A stretch of DNA of 64,000 bases from Novibacillus thermophilus (GTDB lineage Bacteria; Bacillota; Bacilli; Thermoactinomycetales; Novibacillaceae): positions 2,542,001 through 2,606,000 of the forward strand of contig NZ_CP019699.1 of assembly GCF_002005165.1 (NCBI RefSeq), read 5' to 3'. Below, piece after piece: positions 8,832-18,250 of the stretch. Under the pieces are notes generated by a model, which was not told where the DNA came from, did no database searches, and saw only the letters and a list, made by a program, of their open reading frames with translations. The translations under genes were made by a program, and so were the position numbers. Every line of letters starts with the position of its first letter. Position 1 is the first letter of the stretch.

Positions 8832-10025
8832 ATGCCTAAAGCGGTCAAGAGTTTTTTAGTGACGTTAGTTATAATCGTAGTGACAGCAACAGCGATTACT
8901 CCCAGCTCGGCTAAGGAAATGGAAGAGGATCCGCAGCCTTATCAGGACGCTTCGGAGGTTACCACAAAAGCTGTCTTCAACAACCCTGCTGGGGGAGACC
9001 CTGAAACGATCGTTCGGGAGATCTGCAACCTTATTCGCCAGGCCCCTTCTGGGTCGCGGATACGCATTGCACAGTTCGTAATATCCGGGGCGGCTGGCAT
9101 GGACTTTGCGAAAGAGGTGATCGCAGCTCATCGGAGGGGGGTTGACGTTCAAATCGTGATCGACGGATGGCAAGTGGACAACCCTGCCATGGCAGCTATT
9201 ATCGCTGAACTCGGTCGCGACAAATCCGCTCGGTCGTGGGTTCACATCTGTAGTCGACGCTCCCCGGAAGGGAACACGTCAGCCTGCATCGGGGACAAGG
9301 GTCAGCATAACAAGTTCTACCTGTTCTCCGAGACCGGTGGAAAGTCCAACGTCGTCGTGCAGTCTTCTGCAAACGTTACCGACCTGAACTCAACGACGTA
9401 TTGGAATAACGCTCTCATTCTTGTGGGCAACTGGCGTTTGTACCGCGCCTACAATACCTACTTCGAGGATCTTGCCGCTGAAGTCGAAAGTGACGACTAC
9501 TATTGGACAGTCACGACGGGCATGGCCGGGGGTTCGGTGCGGGCGCACTTTTTTCCTCGCGCAGGTACTGATGCCTCCACCGATCCCATCGTCGAGGCGC
9601 TAAAGAAGGTTGACTGTAGGAGCGGAACGTTTATAGGTATCGGCATGTCCGAGTGGGACGCATATCGGATCAAGATCGCCGAAAAGCTTGCAGACTTGGC
9701 CAACGACGGCTGCTCGGTCCTCGTCGTTCACGGCCCCATAGACGATGAGGTTCGCGATGTGTTGCAATCGGTACCAAGGATAGAAGTTCGAGAGCTCAAT
9801 GATGGCAGTCAACTGCCGGGGCGCATCCACTCTAAGTACATGATCATAAACGGTATGTATGACGGCGACACCGACGCGAAGTGGGTGTTCACTGGGAGTC
9901 ACAACTACAACCTGACCTCGCTTCGTCGCAATGACGAGACGATGCTACAGACTAACATCCGAGGTATCTATGAGTTGTACAAGGCTAACCTTCTCACCAT
10001 GCGTAAAGCAGCAACGGTTCAATGA
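8832..10025 (+). CDS. Secreted phospholipase D-like (HKD family) protein
   Basis: A 397-residue predicted exported protein: a basic N-terminus (MPKAVK), a hydrophobic stretch to about residue 22, and a possible cleavage after PSSAK. Two PLD half-domains follow. The first has H159-x-K161 in GQHNKFYLF, then QSSAN. The second has H333-x-K335 in RIHSKYMIIN, then GSHNYN. In both, the residue at the usual Asp position of HxK(x4)D is not Asp (Ser166 and Asn340), although the catalytic His and Lys are kept. Five internal cysteines could form disulfides outside the cell. It is a single-gene unit with its own terminator at 10089. Substrate (phospholipid or nucleic acid) is unknown. Codon choice looks richer in G+C than the block that follows, which may point to transfer. 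Confidence 0.78.
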   Translation: MPKAVKSFLVTLVIIVVTATAITPSSAKEMEEDPQPYQDASEVTTKAVFNNPAGGDPETIVREICNLIRQAPSGSRIRIAQFVISGAAGMDFAKEVIAAHRRGVDVQIVIDGWQVDNPAMAAIIAELGRDKSARSWVHICSRRSPEGNTSACIGDKGQHNKFYLFSETGGKSNVVVQSSANVTDLNSTTYWNNALILVGNWRLYRAYNTYFEDLAAEVESDDYYWTVTTGMAGGSVRAHFFPRAGTDASTDPIVEALKKVDCRSGTFIGIGMSEWDAYRIKIAEKLADLANDGCSVLVVHGPIDDEVRDVLQSVPRIEVRELNDGSQLPGRIHSKYMIINGMYDGDTDAKWVFTGSHNYNLTSLRRNDETMLQTNIRGIYELYKANLLTMRKAATVQ

Positions 10026-10088
10026 GTTTAAAAAACGTAGGGGAGGTACTGCTAAGAGGGCGCAGTGATTAGAGTTAACGTACCGCAC

Positions 10089-10115
10089 AGCTGGGACCAG
10101 TTGTCCCAGCTTTTC
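10089..10115 (+). terminator. Rho-independent terminator after the PLD-like gene
   Basis: Perfect 9-bp stem AGCTGGGAC / GTCCCAGCT (10089-10097 and 10103-10111) with a five-base loop, followed by TTT and C. It lies 63 bases after the stop codon. Confidence 0.85.
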
Positions 10116-10291
10116 TGCATTAGTCTTCGTTCGACTACACGGCCACTGTTCCGCGAAGCGTTCCGGCTGATCGGTTATTCACTCGTCCTCCTTCAGATCG
10201 AATAATATCGCCCGTGCAAGCGTCACAAAAATTGAGTTTTGTATGTGCACGTTTAGTGTTAGATTTTGTTCATAACGAGTGTTTTCCTTGA

Positions 10292-11107
10292 TTATACCCT
10301 GTTCTGTTGACGGTATTTTGACGGACTCACGTTCATATGACGACTGAATACGCGACTTAGGTAGAATCCGTTATCATAACCGCACCGTTTGGCGATTTGA
10401 TCTAATGTTAGATCAGTGTCCAGAAGCAGCTTTGCTGCTTTACGGATGCGCAGGGTGCGAACTAGTTCTGAAGGTGTGATATGAAATGCCTTTCGAAAAC
10501 GGCGTGTAAACTGAACTGGGCTTAATTCCAACATCTCGGAAAGTTCGCGCATACTGAATTGCGTATGTGCTTTATTAAATAACCATTCTGCAGCCCGATT
10601 CATTAGTTCATCGTCCGAATTTGTCAATTTGGTTAACTCATCTTGGTGAGAGGAGTTGTCCCATTCGTTACAGGCGAGTTGCCATATATCGTTAAGTATC
10701 CACTGTTTGAGAAGCATATTCCGCGTGTCAGTCGCGAGATGGAGCTTTCGTAAATAAGCAAAATCTGAAGCGAGACGTTTTTCGTCTGCAGGTTGTGATT
10801 TAAACGACGGCATTAGAACTGGAATATCCAATGTGGGTTTCTTGTCAAATTCGAATCCTATAAAATGAAGCGACATCGGCGATAACATTTCTCTTTGGAA
10901 CGAGTAACCTGGCGGGCAGAATACCAGTTCACTCTTCTCTGCAATCCCTCTTTCAACACCAATTTGATATTGGAAACTACCTGATTCAACGGCGAATACT
11001 ACCCATACAGGATACGTGTCCGTGCGAAACCTGAACCGATCTTTTCGTTCCCAGTAAACATGAGAAATTAAGTGCAATGAACAGTCGCATAAATATTGTG
11101 AAGTCAC
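10292..11107 (-). CDS. AraC family transcriptional regulator
   Basis: A 271-residue regulator with an N-terminal cupin-like sensing domain and a C-terminal double helix-turn-helix (about residues 170-270). Diagnostic segments are FSMRELSEMLELSPVQFTRRF for the first helix-turn-helix, and DLTLDQIAKRCGYDNGFYLS plus SRHMNVSPSKYR for the second. It is divergent from the ABC transporter operon starting at 11437, the usual geometry for a local activator of an uptake and catabolic cluster. Related sequence blocks at 11264-11301 and 20655-20693 could be its targets. Confidence 0.9.
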   Translation of the reverse strand: MTSQYLCDCSLHLISHVYWERKDRFRFRTDTYPVWVVFAVESGSFQYQIGVERGIAEKSELVFCPPGYSFQREMLSPMSLHFIGFEFDKKPTLDIPVLMPSFKSQPADEKRLASDFAYLRKLHLATDTRNMLLKQWILNDIWQLACNEWDNSSHQDELTKLTNSDDELMNRAAEWLFNKAHTQFSMRELSEMLELSPVQFTRRFRKAFHITPSELVRTLRIRKAAKLLLDTDLTLDQIAKRCGYDNGFYLSRVFSRHMNVSPSKYRQQNRV

Positions 11108-11427
11108 AAATATCCCACTTTCATTATGAAATAAAGTACATGCTTATTATAATACAGCATTTTTTGTTCAAATACTACTTCTTAACTTAAGGTTTTTGAA
11201 ATCAAATAAATTTAAAACGGAATTGACAATTTAGGGTGTAACTATATATAATGTTTTATAAACAAGCATATAAAAGCATGTATGATCAAAAAAGAGCATA
11301 ACCCAGCGGGAAGTCAGTTATAAAAATATATTTAAATGAATTTGTCCATTATGTAATCAGTGTAGTTTGAGTCTTATCACTTCGGTAATGAAAGCACTGA
11401 AAACCCTTTCTACTGTCTAAGACGGAG
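11108..11427 (+). promoter_or_regulatory. Divergent control region between araC-type gene and ABC operon
   Basis: A 320-base AT-rich region. A good sigma-A promoter is visible reading rightward: TTGACA at 11223-11228, an 18-base spacer, and TATAAT at 11247-11252. Downstream lies a block (11264-11301) starting AAGCATATAAAAGCAT and ending ATGATCAAAAAAGAGCATAA. It is closely repeated before the second transporter at 20655-20693, so it is a candidate operator for the AraC regulator. No small gene is evident. Confidence 0.65.
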
Positions 11428-11436
11428 GTGGATCGT

Positions 11437-12366
11437 TTGGCGGGATATTTAATCCGGCGAATATTGTATTCATTATTTGTTATTTGGGGAGCTGTTACCA
11501 TTATATTTTTTGTTATTCGTGTTGTTCCCGGTGATCCAGCTACAGTAATGCTGGGAACATCTGCTACTGAAGAGCAAATACTAGAACTGCAGAAAGAACT
11601 CGGGCTGAATGATCCTTTATTGGTTCAATACGTGAATTACCTGAAAGATGCGGTAAATCTCGATTTCGGGGAATCGTTTAAATTGGGCGGTTCAGCACTT
11701 GATCATGTATTTTATCGGTTTCCATTTACAATCACACTAGCGGTTACAGCAATAATTATTTCGATCACTGTTAGCCTGCCGTTAGGAATTTTAGCGGCAA
11801 AAAAATCCAACGGAATCATTGACTGGATGATTTCTACGACGTCCTTGCTTGGACAATCACTACCGACTTTTTGGGTTGGGATAATGTTAATTATTATTTT
11901 TGCTCGTTTTTTAGGTTTGTTTCCTAGTGGAGGTTCAGGATCGATTGCTCATTTAATTCTTCCTGCAACTACTTTATGTCTTCCTTTTATTGGTATGATT
12001 ATCCGTTTGATTAGAAATGGCCTTCTTGATGAACTTAGCCGTGGGTATGTTCAAACGGCAAGATCGAAAGGTCTTAAGGAAAACAGTATTTTGTATATCC
12101 ATGTGTTACGAAACGTACTTATTCCGGTCATTACCGTTATGGGACTTTTATTAGGAGAATTTATAGGTAGTGCGATCATAATTGAAGTCGTTTTCTCCTG
12201 GCCTGGTATAGGCAGATTGTTAGTAGATTCTATTCTCAATCGTGATTATGCGATTGTCCAAGCTTCTGTTGTGTTATTAGCGACCGTGTATGTTTTTCTT
12301 AATCTTGTGGTTGATATCTTATACGGTTATATCGATCCGCGTATTCAGGTGGAGGAATCACGATGA
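11437..12366 (+). CDS. ABC transporter permease, peptide/nickel type (DppB/OppB-like)
   Basis: A 309-residue inner-membrane permease of the binding-protein-dependent peptide/nickel family. The likely start is TTG 11437 because GGAGG at 11424-11428 is eight bases upstream; the GTG at 11428 would overlap the ribosome-binding site itself. YLIRRILYSLFVIWGAVTI and VVPGDPA are typical DppB N-terminal motifs, and the EAA-like loop region reads RGYVQTARSKGL. It overlaps the next permease gene by four bases. The substrate cannot be told from sequence; the cluster context (sugar isomerase, oxidoreductase, CUT1 importer) suggests a carbohydrate-related compound, since this family also carries oligosaccharides. 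Confidence 0.9.
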   Translation: MAGYLIRRILYSLFVIWGAVTIIFFVIRVVPGDPATVMLGTSATEEQILELQKELGLNDPLLVQYVNYLKDAVNLDFGESFKLGGSALDHVFYRFPFTITLAVTAIIISITVSLPLGILAAKKSNGIIDWMISTTSLLGQSLPTFWVGIMLIIIFARFLGLFPSGGSGSIAHLILPATTLCLPFIGMIIRLIRNGLLDELSRGYVQTARSKGLKENSILYIHVLRNVLIPVITVMGLLLGEFIGSAIIIEVVFSWPGIGRLLVDSILNRDYAIVQASVVLLATVYVFLNLVVDILYGYIDPRIQVEESR

Positions 12367-13247
12367 CACAAGAGAGTACGATGTCTGTCTCTAATGAGAT
12401 GGTAATGAAAAGGACTACATTAGTTAAATGGGATTGGGGAATCATTATTGCCTGTATACCCGTTACCATGTATGTCCTAATTGGAATTTTCGGTCCGATA
12501 TTTATCGATTTTGATCCAACCAAAACGTTTACCGGCAGTCGGTTGCTACCACCGGGATCCGTCCTTGAAAATGGAAAAACTGCTTGGCTTGGAACAGATC
12601 AAGTAGGAAGGGATATCCTTTCCCAAATTATTTACGGAACACGCATATCACTATTAGTATCCCTTGCCACCGTTTTGATCGGCGGATCTGTCGGTGTCTT
12701 GTTAGGGCTGATCTCTGGTTATTTTGGTGGTTTAGTAGATTCCATCATCATGAGAATTGCGGATATTCAACTTGCGTTCCCAGCTATATTACTTGCTATT
12801 TTAATTGCTGGTGTCCTCGGGCCCAGTATAACCAATGTTATTATCACGCTATCCATAACCCGATGGGTGACTTTCGCCAGGGTAACGCGAGGGGCGACCA
12901 TGGCGACAAAAAAACGTGAATTTGTTGATTCCGCAAGAGTATTAGGTGTTTCTAATCTTAAAATATTGTTTAAACATGTTTTTCCGATGTGTGTATCTCC
13001 GCTCATGGTTATCATAACGGTACAAATAGGGTTAGTTATCATTTCTGAAGCCTCTCTTAGTTTCCTTGGCTTGGGTGTGCCTCCTTCCCAACCGTCATGG
13101 GGATTATTGATTTCGCATGGACGTGATTACATTAATTCTGCATGGTGGATTGCAACGATGCCTGGCATCGCCTTAGCAATCCTAGTTGTGAGTGTAGGTT
13201 TTTTAGGAGATAAACTAAGAGATAAATTTGATCCATCTTTAGATTGA
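12363..13247 (+). CDS. ABC transporter permease, peptide/nickel type (DppC/OppC-like)
   Basis: A 294-residue second permease subunit. The N-terminal transmembrane segment is followed by HxLGTDQ-like WLGTDQVGRDILSQIIYGTR, the family's most conserved region, and later by LSFLGLGVPPSQPSWG near the C-terminus. The ATGA overlap with the upstream permease indicates coupled translation. Together with the binding protein and two ATPases downstream it forms a complete five-gene importer (11437-17085). Confidence 0.92.
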   Translation: MTQESTMSVSNEMVMKRTTLVKWDWGIIIACIPVTMYVLIGIFGPIFIDFDPTKTFTGSRLLPPGSVLENGKTAWLGTDQVGRDILSQIIYGTRISLLVSLATVLIGGSVGVLLGLISGYFGGLVDSIIMRIADIQLAFPAILLAILIAGVLGPSITNVIITLSITRWVTFARVTRGATMATKKREFVDSARVLGVSNLKILFKHVFPMCVSPLMVIITVQIGLVIISEASLSFLGLGVPPSQPSWGLLISHGRDYINSAWWIATMPGIALAILVVSVGFLGDKLRDKFDPSLD

Positions 13248-13371
13248 GAAATGTACATATAACTGAGCGACAAACATTATCGCAATTTACATTTTGATCA
13301 GATACTCGGTGATCATCGTGCTTTTTAGAGTTTTCGATGACACAAAACAACCTAACGGGAGGGTTTACACT

Positions 13372-14937
13372 ATGCAGAAATGGCGTTTTACGGTAAACAA
13401 ATTCAAATTGATAGTGCTTGGATCCTTTCTGATCTTATTCGCTGGTTGCGCAGGAATCTCGGAAGAATATTCGGGAGGTGTGTCAAGTGAACCAACTGAC
13501 AAATCGACAGCCGCGAAAAGTGATGACCAAACACTCAAAGTTGCCTTTGATCAAAGTATTAATTCTCTTGATCCGTATGGTGCTCACAACGGTGAGCCGT
13601 CCACGGTACTGGCGAGCAGGCAAATTTATGACACATTAGTTATTAAAGATGGTACAGATTACAAGCCTAGGCTTGCCGAAGAGTGGAAAGAAAAAGATGC
13701 TAATACGTGGGTCTTTAAAATAAGGAAAGGGGTTACCTTTCACGATGGTTCACCTTTAACGGCAGAAGACGTTAAATACTCCTTGGAGCAACAAGTGAAC
13801 TCAGAAGATTCTCCTTTAACCGTTTTGTGGAATGATTTTGAGGCTGTTGAAGCTACAAATGATCATACGCTGACCATTAAGACGAAAAAACCAATGGGCA
13901 CGATGCTATCTAACTTATCTCTCTTATTTATTACACCTGCCGATTCAAAAAATGATGATTTCTATGAAAAACCGGTAGGTAGTGGGCCGTTTAAAGTTGA
14001 ATCTTTTGTACCAGGGGAAAGCTTGATACTGACAGGTAATGAAGATTTTTGGGATGGGGCACCAGATCTAACGAAGCTTGAATTTGTCAATATACCGGAA
14101 ACAGCAGCAAGACTCACAGCATTGCAAACTGGAGAAATAGATGTCACGTGGACCATCCCTGCCGATCAAATTGCTGAATTAGAGCAAGCTGAAGACATAG
14201 AGATAATAAAAACTCCGAGTTATCTTTATTACTTTAACTGGTTCAACAGTAGTAGAGAGCCTTTTGATGACCCGTTGGTACGTAGAGCAATGTGGCACGC
14301 CATTGATACGAAAACGATCGTAAAGGATCTGTTCGGTGAAACAGGAGAAGTCATGAGCTCGCCGATCCCTAAAGAAGTATTCGGGTCTTCAGACATGGAA
14401 ACTTACGCGTATGATCCAGAGCTGGCGAAAGAACTGTTAGCGGAAGCCGGTTATCCAGACGGTTTTTCAACGAGTATGATGTGGAGTAATGGTGGTGGCC
14501 CGCAAATTCTCCAACTTGCGGAAACGATGATGTCCTATTGGTCAGAAATAGGTGTTCAAGTGGAACCGATTCAGATAGAAAGAGCAGAATGGATTGAAAA
14601 GCTTGTTGCTCTTGACTGGGATATGGACTTACAGACGAACTCTGTCATCACGGGTGATGGTGACTACACGCTCGGAAGGTTATATATTTCAGATGCGAAT
14701 CGAAACGGTTATAAAAACGAAGAATTAGATAAACTGTTGATTGCCGCCAAAGAAACGACGGACCAAGCAGAGCGTCAAAAGTTATACAATCAAGTAAATC
14801 AAATTATTTGGGATGAAGCTGTCGGTATTTTTCCCCTTGAATTAAAACAAATAGCAGCAATTCGAACTCATGTTGAAGGTTTTAAACCAAGTCCTTCAGA
14901 TGATCCGGAATTCAGGTATGTTTCTGTAAAGAAATAA
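13372..14937 (+). CDS. Extracellular solute-binding protein, family 5 (lipoprotein)
   Basis: A 521-residue substrate-binding lipoprotein of the DppA/OppA family. The start ATG 13372 follows GGGAGG (about 13358-13363) and yields a signal peptide ending in a lipobox, LFAGCAG. The frame is open upstream but without a signal-like sequence. Family features: SINSLDPYG near the mature N-terminus, FKIRKGVTFHDGSPLTAEDVKYS, and PFDDPLVRRAMWHAID. It captures the solute outside the membrane and delivers it to the two permeases. It lies between the permease and ATPase genes, in operon order. Confidence 0.92.
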   Translation: MQKWRFTVNKFKLIVLGSFLILFAGCAGISEEYSGGVSSEPTDKSTAAKSDDQTLKVAFDQSINSLDPYGAHNGEPSTVLASRQIYDTLVIKDGTDYKPRLAEEWKEKDANTWVFKIRKGVTFHDGSPLTAEDVKYSLEQQVNSEDSPLTVLWNDFEAVEATNDHTLTIKTKKPMGTMLSNLSLLFITPADSKNDDFYEKPVGSGPFKVESFVPGESLILTGNEDFWDGAPDLTKLEFVNIPETAARLTALQTGEIDVTWTIPADQIAELEQAEDIEIIKTPSYLYYFNWFNSSREPFDDPLVRRAMWHAIDTKTIVKDLFGETGEVMSSPIPKEVFGSSDMETYAYDPELAKELLAEAGYPDGFSTSMMWSNGGGPQILQLAETMMSYWSEIGVQVEPIQIERAEWIEKLVALDWDMDLQTNSVITGDGDYTLGRLYISDANRNGYKNEELDKLLIAAKETTDQAERQKLYNQVNQIIWDEAVGIFPLELKQIAAIRTHVEGFKPSPSDDPEFRYVSVKK

Positions 14938-15038
14938 GGCTGGAACCTATCTTTTAGTTCAACTTAGATACTTGTAGAGGGGTACTCAAATTCAATTGTA
15001 CGGATGAAACCAGTTTGCCCGATGGAGGAGGTCAGTCA

Positions 15039-16064
15039 ATGGGTGTAGACCAGGTTTTAGATAGAAGGCAACCTAACACGATAGAACCGTTGCTTGAAGT
15101 TCGTGACCTTTCTGTAGCGTTTCGTTCAAAAACTGGCAATGTTACTGTGGTCAAAGATGTCAATTTTTCATTACAACCATCTGAAACATTAGCAATACTC
15201 GGGGAGTCGGGAAGCGGTAAGAGCACTGTTGCATTAGCTTTAATGGGTTTACTGCCCAAACCAAATGGACGTATCTCCGGAGGGAGTATTTATTTCCAGG
15301 GTAAAGACCTTGTCCGTTTGGGAGAATCAGAAAGAAGGAAGCTCCGTGGTTCACAAATGTCGATGATTTTCCAAGACCCTTTGAGTGCTTTAAATCCAGT
15401 ATACACGGTAGGCTATCAAATTGGGGAAGTCCTTCGTATTCATAGACGGATGTCCAGAGACAAAATAAAGAATGCAGTTATCGAATTAATGGAGCAAGTT
15501 CACATCCCTGATGCTCGTAAACGTTACAACAATTATCCACATCAATTTTCAGGTGGTATGCAACAGCGTATCATGATTGCAATGGCATTGGCTTTGGAGC
15601 CGAAGGTCCTTATAGCGGATGAGCCTACAACGGCATTAGATGTAACGGTACAGGCACAGATTATGTATCTGCTAAAAGAACTTCAAAAAACTAAAAAAAT
15701 GGGATTAATTCTTATTTCCCACGATCTTGGTGTCGTCGCTAACCATGCGGATCGTATAGCGGTTATGTACGCTGGGCATATGGTGGAAACGGGGAAGGTG
15801 GAAGACGTATTCCGTAACCCTGCACACCCATATACCGTTGGTCTGATGGAGTCCCTTCCGACGCTTCACAAACATAGTACCCGCCTATCCCCCATAAAAG
15901 GTTCTCCGCCCAACATTCTGACACCTCCAAAAGGTTGTGCATTTCATCCTAGATGTCCAATAGCAAAGGACAGATGTAAGGATGATACGCCTTTGTTAAA
16001 TAAGGTGACTGAAGGTAGAGACAGTGCTTGTCATTTCTATGAGGAGGTTTTAGATAATGACTAG
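15039..16064 (+). CDS. ABC transporter ATP-binding protein (DppD/OppD-like)
   Basis: A 341-residue cytoplasmic ATPase that energises the importer. The start ATG 15039 follows GGAGGAGG at 15022-15029; an earlier in-frame ATG lies before this site. Walker A reads GESGSGKST, signature FSGGMQQR, Walker B VLIADEPTTALDVT, and the switch histidine is in ISHDLG. The C-terminal oligopeptide-transporter tail contains the cysteine-bearing GCAFHPRCPIAKDRC motif typical of OppD/DppD. It overlaps the next ATPase gene by eight bases. Confidence 0.93.
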   Translation: MGVDQVLDRRQPNTIEPLLEVRDLSVAFRSKTGNVTVVKDVNFSLQPSETLAILGESGSGKSTVALALMGLLPKPNGRISGGSIYFQGKDLVRLGESERRKLRGSQMSMIFQDPLSALNPVYTVGYQIGEVLRIHRRMSRDKIKNAVIELMEQVHIPDARKRYNNYPHQFSGGMQQRIMIAMALALEPKVLIADEPTTALDVTVQAQIMYLLKELQKTKKMGLILISHDLGVVANHADRIAVMYAGHMVETGKVEDVFRNPAHPYTVGLMESLPTLHKHSTRLSPIKGSPPNILTPPKGCAFHPRCPIAKDRCKDDTPLLNKVTEGRDSACHFYEEVLDND

Positions 16065-17085
16065 AGCGGAGAAGCCAATCTTAGACGTTGTTAATCTTGT
16101 GACATCCTTTCCTATCAAGGGAGGTATTCTTAAGCGAAAAGTCGGAGAAGTTCAAGCGGTTTCAAAAGTTAGTTTTAAGATCTATCAGGGCGAAACCCTA
16201 GGATTAGTGGGCGAGTCTGGTTGTGGGAAATCAACTGTTGCTCGAACAATTGTAGGTTTAGAAAAATCTGAAAGTGGCCACATTTATTTTAACGGTCTTG
16301 ATCTTACAAAGCTTTCAAATCGGAGAATGAGAAAAGTGCGCAAGGATATACAATTCATTTTTCAAGATCCCTTTGCTTCTTTACATCCTAAAATGACGGT
16401 TAAAGAACTGATTCAAGAACCTTGGGAAGTACACCCCGAGGTGGTAGACAGGTCTGACTGGGATAAAGAAGTGATGAGACTCATGGAGATGGTAGGATTA
16501 AATCCTGCTAGCCGATATAATTATGCCCATCAATTTTCTGGAGGCCAATGTCAGCGTATATGCATTGCACGGGCACTAGCTTTAAGACCTAAGTTAATCA
16601 TTTGTGACGAAGCCGTTTCAGCACTTGACGTATCTATCCAGGCGCAGATTTTAAATCTACTTCAAGATTTACAAAAAGAGTTAGGCTTAGCGTACTTGTT
16701 TATCTCCCATGATCTTTCTGTTGTCCGGCATATATGCGACCGCATTTGTGTCATGTATTTAGGAAAAATTGTTGAATTTGGTGACCGAGACCAAATTTTT
16801 CATTCACCTTCCCACCCCTATACCCAAGCATTGCTGTCTGCAGTTCCAGTTCCGGAACCGTGGAATATTGTGGAGCGTAAAGAGTTTATCTTAGAAGGAG
16901 ATATCCCTTCACCAGCCAATCCACCATCAGGTTGTCGGTTTCGAACTCGCTGTTGGAAAGCTCAAGAAATATGTAAATTAGAAGATCCACCACTCAATGA
17001 ACAAGAAGAGGGACACGCGAGTGCATGTCACTTTGCGGAAGCTGATAAAGGTGTCATCCCTAAATTTAAAGAGACGGTAAAGTAA
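16057..17085 (+). CDS. ABC transporter ATP-binding protein (DppF/OppF-like)
   Basis: A 342-residue partner ATPase. Walker A GESGCGKST, signature FSGGQCQR, Walker B LIICDEAVSALDVS and ISHDLSVVRHICDR are all intact. The Walker B reads DEAVSALD, as is usual for the OppF subgroup. The C-terminal cysteine tail GCRFRTRCWKAQEIC is present. It closes the five-gene importer unit. Confidence 0.93.
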   Translation: MTRAEKPILDVVNLVTSFPIKGGILKRKVGEVQAVSKVSFKIYQGETLGLVGESGCGKSTVARTIVGLEKSESGHIYFNGLDLTKLSNRRMRKVRKDIQFIFQDPFASLHPKMTVKELIQEPWEVHPEVVDRSDWDKEVMRLMEMVGLNPASRYNYAHQFSGGQCQRICIARALALRPKLIICDEAVSALDVSIQAQILNLLQDLQKELGLAYLFISHDLSVVRHICDRICVMYLGKIVEFGDRDQIFHSPSHPYTQALLSAVPVPEPWNIVERKEFILEGDIPSPANPPSGCRFRTRCWKAQEICKLEDPPLNEQEEGHASACHFAEADKGVIPKFKETVK

Positions 17086-17353
17086 AGAACTTGTCCTACA
17101 TTTATGCATGAGTATGTTTTTGATTTAACTGAAGTGCAGGCAACCCTTTTCACAAGGTGAGTAGATCCGATCCATGACGTTTTTTGACCATTTTTTTGAA
17201 ATAAAGTATATGGGAAATGACGTAATCGTGTATGTTAAATAGATTATATTGTCTATATAATGAAAAATAATACAAGGAAAGGCGTTTGAAATCTACTGTG
17301 ACAAGACTTCGTTTCTTGACGGTAACTGAAAATGTACGAAAGGATGAACCGCA
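17086..17353 (+). promoter_or_regulatory. Control region before the isomerase/oxidoreductase pair
   Basis: AT-rich spacer with a candidate promoter: TTGACC at 17184-17189, a 17-base spacer, and TATATG at 17207-17212. Within it GAAATAAAGTATATG (17198-17212) repeats, with one change, a stretch in front of the AraC gene (GAAATAAAGTACATG, 11128-11142). This could be a shared control element, but the strand context differs. No terminator with a clear stem was found after 17085. Confidence 0.4.
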
Positions 17354-18229
17354 TTGAGATTAGCGACTTCTACTTGTATATTCGGTCACACGTTAGATGG
17401 GCGTTATCTCTCCTACAAAGAATCAATCAGGCGGTGTAAGGCAGCTGGATTTAATGTGATCGACGTCAATTTTTGTCGGGCGCTTTCCGGAAAAACCGAC
17501 CTTGCGAAGGAAAATTGGCGACAATTAATAGACGACTTGAGAAATGAGGCAGAGAAAATCGGTGTTGAATTTTCACAATCACATCCTGTTTTTTTGCCAG
17601 GTCACGTTAAAGATCACCCTATAGAACTACAGGAATTATATGACGAAATGATGAGGCGCTCTATTATCGCGAGCTCGATTCTCGGTGTAAAGTGGGCTGT
17701 TATTCATCCTGTCGAAGAAAAAGAAAAGACGGTTTTTGACACTGAAGCGAGTATTAAAGCCAATTTGGAACTTCATGCCCCTATAGTTGAACTTGCCGTT
17801 AAACATGACGTTGGAATAGCCTTCGAAAACATGATAGACAAGGCTGATTCCAAAAGGCGCTTTGCCAGTCATGCCGGGGAACTTGCGGCTCTCATAGATG
17901 CTTATAACGATCCGGGTGTAGGAGCCTGTTGGGATTTTGGCCATGCTAACTTCCTTTACAAAGATCAGCGCATAGCGCTTCGAACTCTTGGGAAGCGTCT
18001 TAAAGCAACGCACGTAGATGATAACTATGGAACTAAAGACGAGCATATGTTTCCGTTTCATGGAAATATAGACTGGCATTCCATCATGCCAGTACTAAGC
18101 GAGATTGGATATGAGGGAGATTTTACTTACGAGACACAAAACGAATTTGATAACCTTCCTGATCACGTTAAAGACCATGTTGCAAAAGTGGGTTATGAAA
18201 TTGGGGTTTACTTACTGTCATTAGCGTAA
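17354..18229 (+). CDS. Sugar phosphate isomerase/epimerase (xylose isomerase-like TIM barrel)
   Basis: A 291-residue AP endonuclease 2/xylose-isomerase-like TIM barrel. The start TTG 17354 is eight bases after AAAGGA. Probable metal-binding residues occur at the expected places: Glu in IAFENM, Asp and His in CWDFGHAN, the HVDDNYG segment, and a final Glu in FTYETQ. Such enzymes isomerise or epimerise free or phosphorylated sugars and keto acids in the cytoplasm. It is directly followed by the FAD oxidoreductase, so the two probably handle the same imported compound. Exact reaction unknown. Confidence 0.82.
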   Translation: MRLATSTCIFGHTLDGRYLSYKESIRRCKAAGFNVIDVNFCRALSGKTDLAKENWRQLIDDLRNEAEKIGVEFSQSHPVFLPGHVKDHPIELQELYDEMMRRSIIASSILGVKWAVIHPVEEKEKTVFDTEASIKANLELHAPIVELAVKHDVGIAFENMIDKADSKRRFASHAGELAALIDAYNDPGVGACWDFGHANFLYKDQRIALRTLGKRLKATHVDDNYGTKDEHMFPFHGNIDWHSIMPVLSEIGYEGDFTYETQNEFDNLPDHVKDHVAKVGYEIGVYLLSLA

Positions 18230-18250
18230 TTATTAAAGGGAGTGATTGTC

